This document shows, piece by piece, positions 50,474-61,526 of a DNA stretch of 62,260 bases (position 1 is its first letter; the number at the start of each line of letters is the position of its first letter). Source of the DNA: Anaeramoeba ignava (lineage: Eukaryota; Metamonada; Anaeramoebidae); assembly GCA_028826165.1 (NCBI GenBank), contig JAPDFW010000026.1:7501-69760 (forward strand), in the 5' to 3' direction. The position numbers and the translations under genes were made by a program. The notes under the pieces are model-generated. The model was not told the origin of the DNA, made no database searches, and saw only the letters and a program-made list of their open reading frames with translations.

Positions 50474-51819
50474 TTAAATTTTATTTCCTGCTCTTGCAAT
50501 TGGGAAAATAATTTCAGAAAGTTCAAAAGGAAGAATTTTTTGAATAAAATCTTTAAGATCTTCTTCTTCTTTTTCTTCAGAAATAAATCTTTGATTTTTC
50601 ATTAAAGAAAAAAAATGTAAATGAGAAATATAATCATTTTCATTTGATAATTGATGAATATCATTTGATAATTGTTCAAAAAATAAAGGAGTTAATTTTA
50701 AAATTTGAATCATTGCATCTTCTTCAATTCTAAGTTTACAAAATTGTGAAAATATTTTTCTTGTTAAACTTCTTGGAAATTCAGGTTTTGAATGAATTTT
50801 TTGTCTTTTATGATTTTGATTTTGATTTTGATTTTGATTTTCATTTTCATTTTCATTTTGATTTTGATTTTGATTTTTATTTTCATTTTGATTTTCATTT
50901 TGATTTTCATTATTTTCTAAATTTTCTTCAATTTTTCTTTTTGTTTGTATTTTTTCAAATCTTTTTTTTAATGGATTTTTAAATGATAAAGTTTGTGATT
51001 TATTGAAATTCATTTTGTTAATAAATTTAGAAATATTTTCTTTTTTTTCAAATTGATTTTTTTGAATTGGATTAAAATTAAAAGGAATTCTAAGTTGATG
51101 AAGATCCAAAAATCTTTGAATATTTGAACTTTCTTGATTTGTAAATGATAATTGATATTGTTTTTTAGGTGAATTTATGATTTCTAATTCTTGAATATCA
51201 TTTCTAAAAATAAATTAAAAATAAATTAAAAATAAATTAAAAATAAAATTATAAATATTTACGAATCACTTTCAAGATTGAAATTATCTTCTCCATCAGA
51301 ACTAAAATCTGAAGTATTTAAATTAAAATCAATATTTTCCACATTTTGAATTAGATTATTTTCATTTTCATTTTCATTTTCATTTTCATTTTCATTTTCA
51401 TTTTCATTTTCATTTTCATTTTTAATTTCAATTTTTTTATTAGAAATTTGTCTAAAATTTGGATTTAAAGGATGTTTTGAAGTTTTAACTTTTTATTTGT
51501 TTGTTTGTTTAAAAGAAAAGAAAAGAAAAGAAAAGATTAAATTTAAAAAATTTAAAAAATTTAATAAATAATATTTTTACTAGCTTTTGCTTGAATTATT
51601 TTTTGAATTAATGCTTTTGGTGTTTGAATAGGACTTGGTGTAAAATTTGTTGAAAAATTTTTATTATTTCTTTTATTTAATGAATTTAATTTATTATTTT
51701 GAATATTTTGAATTTTGAATATTTTGATTTTGATTTTGATTATTAATATTAATATTAGAAGGAGTTAAAATATTTGAAAGAGAACGAATTAAAGATCTTG
51801 GTGTTTTATAAACACTCAT
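50474..51819 (-). CDS. CENP-T-like kinetochore protein with C-terminal histone fold
   Basis: Exons 51819-51581, 51488-51263, 51203-50474 (about 398 residues). The C-terminal ~100 residues (FPRSLTRKIFSQFCKLRIEE, ILKLTPLFFEQLSNDI, FSLMKNQRFISE, ILPFELSEIIFPIARAGNK) match the CENP-T/Cnn1 histone fold in order and spacing. They include the terminal LP-x-E...P-x-A-x-x-GN element. The N-terminus has two TPRxLxxxL-type segments (YKTPRSLIRSLSNIL; IQTPKALIQKII), also seen in CENP-T. CENP-T pairs with CENP-W at centromeric DNA and recruits Ndc80 through its N-terminus. An (NE/NQ)n linker joins the parts. Exon 1 carries a 2-bp shortfall within an AATATTCAA repeat (about 51705-51720) that breaks the frame; splice phases on both sides agree only if two bases are restored. 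Confidence 0.8.
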
Positions 51820-52054
51820 TTTTTAATAATTATTATTATTAAAAAATAAAAAAATAAAAAATAAAAAAATAATTTTAATTTTAATTTTAATTTTAATTTA
51901 ATTTTTTTAACGGTTTTCTTTTCTTTTCTTTTCTTTTCTAATTTAAATAAAAAATAAAAATAAAAAAGTGGAATAAAAATAAAGTGGAATTTTGAATTAA
52001 AAAATAAAGGATTTTATTATTAAAAGTAAAATAAAATTGAATTAAAAAGAAATT
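51820..52054. other. Intergenic gap 5' of CENP-T
   Basis: Upstream of CENP-T there are A/T runs and a TTTTAA array but no CATTTTT block, unlike most genes here. A TTTTC pentamer array (51910-51940) mirrors one at 51515-51535 in the CENP-T intron. Confidence 0.4.
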
Positions 52055-53076
52055 TTAATCTGAATTAGAATTAGAATTAGAATTTGAATTAGAATTTGAA
52101 TTAGAATTAGATTTAGATTTTGATTTAGATTTAGAATTAGAATTAGAATTAGAATTAGATTTAGAATTAGATTTAGATTTAGATTTAGATTTAGATTTAG
52201 ATTTAGATTTAGATTTAGATTTAGATTTAGATTTAGAATTAGAATTAGAATTAGAATTAGATTTAGAATTAGATTTGTTATCTTCTTTTGTTTCTATATC
52301 TTGATTTAAATTAGTTTGATTAATTTGAAAAGGAATTTTAATTCCAGTTTGTTTTGACATCGAAGAAATTCTTTTATTAATTTCATTCTTTATTCTTTCA
52401 ATTTCATTTTGAATTTCATTACTATTTTTTTCAAAAAGTTTTGCATTTTGATTTGGTTTTTTTTCTAAAGTTAATCTAATTTGATCCATTTTATCTTTAA
52501 TTGATTTTTATTTAAATCTAAATCTAAATTTAAATCTTTTTTTTTTCTTCTTTGGTTTTAATTGGATTTTTATGATGTTTTTAACATTAATTTCTTTTTA
52601 TTCTTTTCATTCTTAATATTTTGTTGATGTTTTTTTGCTCCAATTTTATGTTTATGTTCTTTTTATCTAAATTTAAATTATTATTTGATTTTTTCTTCAT
52701 TTTCTTCTTTTTATTCTTGAAGCTTTTCTTGGTTTAGGGATTCATTAAATCATTCAAACTAGTTTTTAAAATTTTTTTTCTTATGTTTATCTTCTTCAAT
52801 TCTTTTTATTTTTCTTTTTTGATTTTTTATCTTTTTTGATTTGGATTTTTGTGATAAATTTTCTCCAATTTTTGAATATGTTTTTGGTTCTTGATTTTGA
52901 TTAAATGATTGTGAATCAGGAAGTAATTCCATTGTTTGATGTATTATTAATCTTGCTTGTGTTAATGTTGATAAGTATATATTTGTTAATTCTTTAATTT
53001 TTTGTTTTAATTGCTCATTTTCTTTTTTTAATTCTAAATTTTGTTTTTTAATTTCTTCATTTTCTTTTTGATTCAT
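52055..53076 (-). CDS. Coiled-coil, Lys/Ser/Asn-rich protein in broken frames
   Basis: The ATG at 53076 opens an N-terminal coiled coil (KKQNLELKKENEQLKQKIKELTN) ending at 52759. A Lys/Asn-rich stretch with several frame changes follows. A clean segment at 52489-52055 (DQIRLTLEKKPNQNAKLFEK, NEIERIKNEINKRISSMSKQ) then ends in a long (SK/SN)n tail. The tail is a hexamer array, GATTTA/GAATTA on the plus strand. I read this as one gene whose middle has indels, but two separate genes are possible. There is no family match that I recognise. The minus-strand upstream region has TTTTTTCATTTTTTTTC. Confidence 0.45.
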
Positions 53077-53168
53077 TTTTTTAATTATTATTTTAATTAT
53101 TTTTATTTTTAAAAAGAAAAAAAATGAAAAAATTTTTTTTGCTTTTTTTATTTTTTTTATTTTTGGAT

Positions 53169-56100
53169 TTAAAAATTTGATTTTAAATTATCAATATGAT
53201 CTCTTAAAAAACTCCTTTCATTTAATTGATAAAAATCTTGAAGTTCTTCTAAATCATCATAAATAGATTCTTTCATTCCATAATCAATTTCATCATAATA
53301 TAAAAATTTAATAAAATAAGATAATGATTCATTTGATTTATCACTATAATCATTAACCCTATTAGAATTATCATTAACACTAACAAACATTCCTCTAAAA
53401 AGTTCACTTCTTGCTTGTAAAATTAATTTATGAACTTTGATTTCTTTATCTTCACTTATTATTATAAAATCTTTTCCATTTTTCATCTTCATATAATTTT
53501 TAAATCTTCAATTAATCCTTTTCTTTCCTTCTTTTTAATCCATTCTTCATTTTCTTCAATTCCTTCGCAAATTCATTAATAATTTCATAATTTCTTTGAT
53601 AATCATTTTCCTTAATTAATCCTGAATAAATAAATTTAAGAATAATTTCAATTTCAAATTTTCGTTTTTCTTTAAGAAATTAATTGCTTTTCAAATTTTG
53701 TTTCTCCAATTCTTGTTTGTAATATTAATTTATGAACTGGAATAACACAATCTTTCAATTTAATTTCATAATCACAAAATTCTCTCCTCTTTTAAATAAT
53801 TTTCCAATATCTTCACAAACACTTTCAAATCTTTCAAAAATTCTTTTACTTCTTGATTATAAATTTACAATCAACTGGTTTTTCATTCTTTTTATATTTT
53901 AATAATTTAATAATTTAATAATTTAATAATTTAATAATTTAAGAAAATTTACATACTAAATAAATTATAAATAAATTAATAATTAAAATGATTATAATTT
54001 TTTAAATTTACATTCTTTTTTTTTAAATTTTTAATATTTAATAATAATATTTTTAATATTTTTAATTTTATACATTTTTAAATGAATTTCTGAACCAAAT
54101 AAACATAACCAATAAATTGATTGTAAATTTTTATAATTTCTACAAGTAAAATGAAGTGGTGTATCTTTCTAATTAAATTTAAAAACAAGGGAAGATATTT
54201 TTTAAATTTATTTTTAAATTTTCTTTATTTTCTTTTACATCCTTTTATTAAAATAATAATTAAAGATTAAATTTTCCCCTAATTTTATAAAAAGAAAAAA
54301 ATTTTATAATTTTACTTTCTAAAAAAATTAATTATAAATTAAATTAAAAATAAAGATTTAATTAATACATTAATAACATTTATCTTTGCTCCAATAGAAA
54401 CAAGAAAATGAATAAAATTTGAATCTCCTAATAAACAAGCAAAATGAAGAGGTGTTTCTCCCTAATTTATTTTGAAAGAGAAAATATTATTTTCATTAAA
54501 TAAAAATTAATAAAAATATTACCATCTAAAATATAAAAATAATAATAATAATAATAATATAAAAATAAAATATTATTAAAATATTATTTACTTTCTAATA
54601 TAAAAATAATAAAAAATTTAAATTAAAATTTTTTACAAAATTTAAAATACATTTTGACAATTAATATCAGCTCCTGATTTAATTAATAATTCAACAATAT
54701 TTTGTGAAGATCCTGATTTACAATATAAATGAAGTGGAAAATTTCCTAAATTTATTAATAATTAATTTTTAATTTTAAAATTTTAAAATATAAAAGAAAA
54801 ACAAACTCTCTAAATATAAATATAATAAATATATAATAATAAATATAAAAATAATTTTAATATTTTTCTCTTTTTAAAAATTTTTGTTATAAATTTTATT
54901 ACATTCTAATTTAAATTTCAAAATTAATTTATTAATAAATTTTTAAATTTTAATTTAAATTTTTACATTTGGTTGATTAATTCCAATTTTATTTGAAACA
55001 AGAACTTCAATAAATTTTAAATCATTTTTTGATTTTCAAGTGCAAAAATGTAATGGAATATTATCCTATTAAAATATTAAAATAAAATTTATTCTAATAA
55101 TAATAATAATAAATTAAGTTTTATTTACAAACTATAAAATAATTTTAAATTCATTTTCTTTCTTTTAAATTAAAATAAAATGAATTACATTCTTTATTTT
55201 TATATTTAAATTAATATTTTAAATTTTAAAAATTTATTATTATTCAAAATACATCTTTTTCATCAATTTTTGCACCTGCTTTAATTAAACATAATACAAT
55301 TTCATAAGATGATTTTTGACAAATTAAATGAAGAGGTGTAAATCCTTTTATTTTATAAAATATTTCATTTTTAATTCTAAACAAAATTTTTATAATTTAA
55401 TTAAATAAAAATTATAATATACTTTCTAATAAAAATTATAAATATTTCAATATTATTTCTAAAATGAAAATTTTTACATCCTAATCAAAAAATATTTAAA
55501 ATTAAATTTTAATATATTTAAATTAAATTTATTTAATAAATACATCTTTTAAATTAACATCAGCTTTTAGCTTCAATTAATAACTTTATAATCATAAAGA
55601 GATGGAGTTTTACCAAAACAGACATTATGTAATGGTGTTCTTTTTCATTATTAAATTCATTATAAATTCATTATAAATTCATTTTTGGAAAAAATATATA
55701 AAATTATTACTCTCTATTTTTATTGGAATTAATTAATTTATTAATTTTACTTTTTCTTTTAAAAATATAAATCTTCAAACATCCTTTTATTTTTTAAATA
55801 ATTAATTAGAAAAGAAAAAAATATTATTATTTTTAATATATAAAATTTTACATTTTGAATATTAACATCATTAGTTGATAAAATTAATAATTTAATTAAT
55901 TCATCTGATAAATTAAAAGCACAAGCATTATAGTGATGTATTTTCCTAATAAAATAGTAAAATAAAATAAAATTTAATTTTATTTAATAAAATAATAATA
56001 TAAAATGAAATAAAATACATCCTTTTATTTTATTTTTAAAAACAATTAAAATTAGTTTATTTAAATATAAATTTTATATTTTTACTTTCTAAAAAGAAAA

Positions 56101-57181
56101 ATTTTTAAATAAACATTTTCCAAAAATATAAAAAAAAAAAGATTTTTTCTTTTCAAAATTAAAAATACATCTTGTAAATTAGCATTTGCTCCAGATTTAA
56201 TAAATTCAATTATATTTTATCTAATTTATTTTTACAAGCTGAATGAAGTGGTGAATCATTCTTTTTAATAATTAATTAATTAATAAATTAATAAATAAAT
56301 TTATAATTTATTATAAATACTCACATATTTTTATATTTAATTTTAATTTTAATTTTAATTTTAATTTTAATTTTAATTTTAATATTTTACATCCTTTTTT
56401 ATTGTTAAAATTAATTTTAATTTAATAAAAATTGTTTTTATAAATCTTAAATCAAACATCAAGAGAATTAACAATAGCTCCTGCTAATATTAATTTTCAA
56501 AAACAAATGGTGCTTTACTTTACAACAAAAATGTAATGGGTTGCATTCTTTTAATTGAAAAATTTTATTATATTTATTATTATTATTATTTTTGTAAAAT
56601 ATATAAAAATAAATTACATACTTTTTCATTTAAAAATATAATTTTAATTTTAATTTTTAATTTTAATTTTATTTAATAAATTATTTTTAATACATTCTAA
56701 AATAAAAATTAAAAGGAAAAAGAAAATATTTTTAATTTTTAATATTTTTTTAATATTTTTTTAATACATTTTTGCATTTGGATCTGCTCCAATGAAATAA
56801 AATAATCAATAAACTTCAAATCTGCTCAAATTTACAAAATACATGAAGTGGTGTTTCATTCTAAATATAAATAATTTAATATTTAATTAAATAATTATTT
56901 TTATTAAAAATTATTTTTACATACTTTTTAAAAATAATATTAAAAAGAGAAAAAGTATGTAAAAAAAAACTCAATTTGCAATTTAAATTTTTATTTTAAA
57001 ATAATTTTTAAATTGAATTTTTTACATTCTAAAAGTGTATTTATTTATTAATTTTAATAAATAAAATTTATAATTTTTAATTTAAATTTTACATATCTTA
57101 TTGAAATATTTTTCTTTTTGTAATATTATTTTTAATTTCTTTTAAATCTCCTTTTCTTATTAATTGATTTAAATTTATCAT
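53169..57181 (-). CDS. Ankyrin-repeat/BTB-BTB protein with single-codon microexons
   Basis: Exon 1 is 57181-57093 (MINLNQLIRKGDLKEIKNN). Ten ankyrin exons follow: 56860-56768, 56547-56458, 56260-56169, 55945-55852, 55639-55544, 55344-55253, 55065-54967, 54745-54651, 54461-54369, 54168-54074. The last exon runs from 53887 to 53169. The cleanest unit is exactly 31 codons (GETPLHFACLLGD...SIGAKINVIN). Between successive units lie two 3-nt exons, annotated separately. The last exon has a degenerate BTB (FCDYEIKLKDCVIPVHKLIL) and a full BTB (53492-53169: DFIIISEDKEIKVHKLIL, ARSELFRGMFVSVN). Most ankyrin exons contain one to three single-base deletions; the BTB tail and exon 54461-54369 are intact. 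It is related to the ankyrin-BTB gene at 31261, which lacks microexons. Either a decaying gene or an intact one in poor consensus. Confidence 0.75.
53953..57028 (-). other. 22 single-codon (3-nt) microexons at ankyrin junctions
   Basis: Each of eleven junctions holds two AG|NNN|GT triplets in order. Low coordinates and codons: 57026 AAT, 56921 TAT; 56694 AAT, 56618 TAT; 56391 GAT, 56325 TAT (acceptor reads AA here); 56086 AAA, 56019 GAT; 55781 GAT, 55711 AGA; 55478 GAT, 55423 AAA; 55189 AAT, 55129 TTT; 54903 AAT, 54807 AGA; 54592 AAA, 54523 ATG; 54316 AAA, 54239 GAT; 54012 AAT, 53953 TAT. All are phase 0. Including the two codons gives canonical ankyrin hairpins, for example VNLKD-D-K-GFTPLH and INCQN-K-M-GETPLH, with seven residues between N and TPLH as in the consensus. 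Flanking introns are about 50-80 bp where measured. Confidence 0.8.
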
Positions 57182-57193
57182 AATTTTTGTTTG

Positions 57194-57220
57194 AAAAAAA
57201 ATGAAAAAAATGAAAAAAAA
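57194..57220 (-). promoter_or_regulatory. T-rich CATTTTT motif before the microexon gene
   Basis: On the minus strand, TTTTTTTTTCATTTTTTTCA, then TTTTTTTTCAAA, ends ~13 bases before the ATG at 57181. The arrangement matches that of the RCC1 genes. Confidence 0.45.
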
Positions 57221-57430
57221 AATTTAAATTAAAAATTTTTATTTTTTATTTATTTATAAAGGAAAATCCACTTTTTCTTTTCTTTTCTTCTTCTTATTAA
57301 AATTTCTCAAATAAAATCAAAATAAATTCATATTGGATTTTATTAAATTTTATTAAATTTTTATTAAATTTAATTGAATTTTATTAAATTTTTATTAAAT
57401 TTAATTGAATTTTATTAAATTTTTTGGAAA

Positions 57431-59140
57431 TTAATCTGAGTAAATATTATTAAGAAATTTTGTTTCATCATAAAATTCGCAAGTAATAACATTTCCTCCA
57501 AAATATCGATTATCTAAAGAAAATTGAGCTTTATCAGCATTTTCCAAATTTTGATATAAAATGAAAATTTTAATATTTTCTTTTTTTTCTTTTTTAGAAT
57601 TTGATTTATTAGAACTTTGATAAACATAAATATCTTGAATAATTCCAAATTTTGAACATTCTTCATAAACTTCCCTTTCAAGATCTTCATCAACTTCATT
57701 TGAATCAACCATATTTTGTAAACAATACATCGCAGAAGTAGGTTTTTCTTTTCTTTGATAGTCTTTGGATTGATTATTGATGTCTAGTATTTGTATCAAT
57801 ATGTGAATCATCAAGTTTTTCCATTTCTTCTTGATTTTTTAAGTGATTTTGATTAAATTGATTTTGATTAAATTGATTTTGGATTAAAGTGATTTTGATT
57901 AAATTGATTTGGATTAAATTTAGATTTGAAGTATTGATTTGGTTTTGGTCGATTTAAATTGATTTTTGATTAAGTGTTTGTAATTAAATTGATTTGGATT
58001 AAAATTGGTCGATTTTTAGATTTTAAATAAATTTGATTTCGAAAAATGATTTTTTAAAAATGAGATTTGGAAAATGATTTTGATTAAATTGATTTTGGAA
58101 AAATGGATTTTGATTAAATTGTGATTTAGGTGGAGTTTTTGAATTTTTATTTGATGGTTTGACTTTTAATTGTTTTTCCTGCTAATTCAAATCCATCCAT
58201 TTGATCAAGTGCTTTTTGTGCTGATTCTTCATTCTCAAATTGAATAAATACATCCTCTGTGTGTTCCTTTTTGTTTATCAATCTCTTTAAATTGTGATTA
58301 AATTAAATTAAAATTAAATTGATTAAATTAAAATTAAATAAAATGTAAATTAAAATTAAATTAAATTAAATTAAATTAAATGAATTAAATTAAAATTGAA
58401 TTGAAATTAAAATTGGAATTTAATGTTAGATAATTGGGCATGATTTAATTTTTCCAAAACTCAAAAATTTTGTTCTAAATTTTCATTTGTATTATTTCAA
58501 TTATTAGATCAAATATAAATTGTTCTTTTTTGAAATTTGATAATCCATTAAAATTTTGTGATTCTGATTTGTGATCCGTTGATTGTGATTCTGATTGTGA
58601 TTCTGATAAAAAGCATTATGAGTCAAATACCATTGAATTTTTGGTTTTTCATGAACTATGAAAAAATAAATTGAGTCTATCAATTCTTTGCTCTTTTAGC
58701 TGATTTATGAAATGAATATTCAATAAAAGACAAATCTTTATGTTTGTTTTGTTGTTGGTTATTCTATTTAAAATTTAATAAATTTTAATAAATTTATTTA
58801 ATTTAATAAATTTTATTCCACTTTTTAAAAATCTATATTATAGTATAAATAAAATAATAAATTCAAATCTAAAATTAAATATTAAATTAAATATTAAATT
58901 AAATATTAAATTAAAAAATTAAGAAATTAAAATAAACATACAAATGGCATATCCATGACTTTTAATTGGTCCAAAAGCTCAAAATAAATCTTTAATTTCT
59001 TTAATACTTGTATTATTATCCAATCAATTTTGAATAAATAATCTAATTTTTGAATTTTAATTGTAATTCTTCTTGTGTTTTTAAATCTAAACGCAGTTTT
59101 TAGAAACTTGTTGACTTATTTTAATGAAATATTTCCATTC
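57431..59140 (-). CDS. PUF60-like splicing factor (RRM-RRM-UHM), frames broken in the 5' part
   Basis: The C-terminal exon part (57814-57431) is intact and is a U2AF-homology motif: CLQNMVDSNEVDEDLEREVY, EECSKFGIIQDIYVYQ, KIFILYQNLENADKAQFSLD, RYFGG (the R-x-F motif), VITCEFYDE. This is the PUF60/Half-pint type. Upstream, in shifting frames, are an RRM with TSIKEIKDLF and AFGPIKSHGYAI (58921-59080) continuing to LSFIEYSFHKSAKRAKELID (58680-58760). A second RRM has TNENLEQNF and SFGKIKSC (58430-58530), with DVFIQFENEESAQKALDQMD (58190-58260). An Asn/Gln/Phe-rich linker follows. PUF60 cooperates with U2AF in 3' splice-site recognition through RRM-RNA and UHM-ULM contacts. Single-base indels occur in each RRM part but not in the UHM. 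The first exon is not resolved. Confidence 0.7.
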
Positions 59141-59419
59141 TAATAAAAATAGAATTAGAAAAAGAAAAATTTCCATTCATATATAATTATAATATATATT
59201 ACAAAATAAATAAATAAATATTAAAAATATTAATAATTAAATAATAATTTAAATATTATTTAACTTTCTATTACTTATTCAATACTATTTTTATCAAAAT
59301 AAATAATTTCTGTTTTTAAAATTAATTTAGGTAAATGGTCCTTATTTTTACTTCTAAATATTATTTTCCAAATTATTTAATTTAATGAATTTAATTTTAA
59401 AGTTATGATTAATTACTGT

Positions 59420-61526
59420 TTGATTAGATTTTGCATTTGTAATATATTTTCATTGCTGTTCTTTTTCTGAATTCTGGCATAGAACTTGAAGAAGAATATC
59501 ACTGAAGAGTATTATCATTTTCATTTGAAATTGTTGAATTCTTTGATTTTTATTTGAATTTCTTGATTCAATTTCCTTAAAATGATTTGATTTACTTTTG
59601 AATTTTGAATGATGATTGAAATGTGTTGATTTCTTTTTAAATGGATTGATTTGATGTGAATTTCTAAAATGTGTGTATGTGTTGATTGATTTAAATGTTG
59701 ATTGATTCAATTTTCTTGAATGATTTGATTTGACTTCAATTTGAATTTCTTGAATGATTTGAATTTCGAATTTCTTGAGAATGATTTGATTTACTTGAAT
59801 TTTTGAATTTTTTGATTTGAATTTTTGAATGATGTGAAGATGATATGATGGATGATTTGAATAATGTGAATGATGTGAATGATGTGAATAATGTGATTTA
59901 ATTTCTTGAATGATTTTTGAATGATTTAAATATTGCTGATTGTTTGAATTTCTTTACGATGATGTATATGTATTTGATTGATTTTAAATTTCTTTGAATG
60001 ATGTGTATTGATTGATTTAAATGTGAAATTGTTGAATTTCTTGGAATGATGGAATGTGTGAAAAGAATTTAAATTGAATAGTGATTTCTTGTATGTGTTG
60101 ATTGATTTAATTTTTGAATTATCTTTTTATTGATTTTCTTGAGTTTTTCTCTTTTCATGTTTTTTTCATTTTTCTCAATTTTGTTTCTTCTTTTTCTTTT
60201 TTTCTTTTAAATTTGTTTTTTTAAATTTGATTAATTATAGTTTTATTTTAATTTTTGATTTGAAATTGTTTGTTTTAGATCTAAAATCATTATTTGATGT
60301 TTTAAATTATCAATTTCATCTGATTTTCTTTGTTTTTGTTTTATCCATAATAGAATGTAATTTTATTTTTTTGAGTTTTTCTTTTTTTTGATTTTTTCTT
60401 TTTATTATTTCTTTTTGAATTTCATTTTAGAATTTGATTTTGAATTGATTTTGAATTTGAATTTGAAATTTGAATTTGAATTGGTGGTTTTTGATTCTCC
60501 TTTGATTTTTGAATTTGAATTTAATTTGAATAAATTTGATTTTGATTTTGATTTTGTTTTTAATTTGATTTTTAATTTGATTTTGAATTTTGATTTTGAA
60601 GTTGAATTTGATTTGATTTTGAAGTGAATTGATTTTGATTTTGATTTTGGATTTTAAATTATCTTTTAAATTTGATTTTAAATTTTCTTTTAAATTTTTA
60701 AATTTTTTTTTTATCTTTTGATTTTTTTTGATTTTGAATTTGATTTTGAATTTTCTTTTAAATTTTCTTTTAAATTTTAAATTATCTTTTGATTTTTGAT
60801 TTTGATTTTTGATTTTACGGGATTTTGATTTTGATTTTGAAGTTGATTTTTTTTAAGTTTTGATTTGATTTGATTTTGAAGTTGATTTTGAATTTAGTTT
60901 TGATTTTGAGTTTGATTTTCGTTGTTTGAGTTTTTATTTGAAGTTGATTTTGATTTTGAAGTTTTTTTTTCTTTCGAGTTTGAGTTTTTGAAGTTATTTT
61001 GTTTTAATTTTCTTTTTAATTTTTGTTGTTGATATTTTAATAAATCAATTTTTCTTTGTTTTTCTTTTAATCTTTCTTTGTTTTTGGATTTTTTGGGTCT
61101 TAAATTAAATTTTATTTTTTTTTTAAAAAGATTTCTTTTAAATTTTTGAATGTTTTGATCATTTTCTTCCAATGATTTTTAATTTTTCTTTTAATTTCTT
61201 TTAATTGTTTTTTAATTGATTTCTGTTGATTCTGTTGTTTATTTTGAAGAAAAATTGTGACTTTATTCAATTTATTTTTGAATGAATTTCATTTTAATTT
61301 AATTGAATTCAGATTACGCAGTTAATTTTTTGTTTTTAATTTGTTCATTCTTTTGATTGATTCATTAATTGGTGATTGAAGATTTTGATAAATTTAAAGT
61401 TTTGATTTTATTTTATTTTATTTTTATTTTTATTTTTACTTTTTATTTGTTTTTTATAATGATTTTTATTTGAAAAAGAATGTTTTTCTTTGAAGATTTA
61501 TTTAAATTATGATTTTCTAAATCCAT
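59420..61526 (-). other. Lys/Asn/Ser-rich coding remnants, frame not resolved
   Basis: On the minus strand, an ATG at 61526 (MDLENHNLNKSSKK) is followed by a basic stretch open at 61172-60894 (EENDQNIQKFKRNLFKKKIK, SKNKERLKEKQRKIDLLKYQ). Degenerate Asn/Gln/Lys/Ser repeats (60380-60880) come next, then NQSTFKSINTYTHFRNSHQI-like sequence (59710-59450), with an apparent end ENILQMQNLIKQ|GTAATT near 59420. The frame changes too often to build a model. It may be one low-complexity gene, or an N-terminal extension of the PUF60-like gene. The repeats look noisy rather than diverged. Confidence 0.35.

Noticed and set aside
55010-55065. In-frame TGA in an ankyrin exon as a sign of stop-codon reassignment
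   Set aside because: Other genes end normally at TGA and TAA, and the nearby sequence has compensating indels; a consensus error or decay is simpler.
53169-57181. Zero-length recursive splice sites (AG|GT) as an explanation of the intron-internal motifs
   Set aside because: A fixed triplet always separates AG and GT, and the triplets complete the ankyrin consensus, so 3-nt exons fit better.
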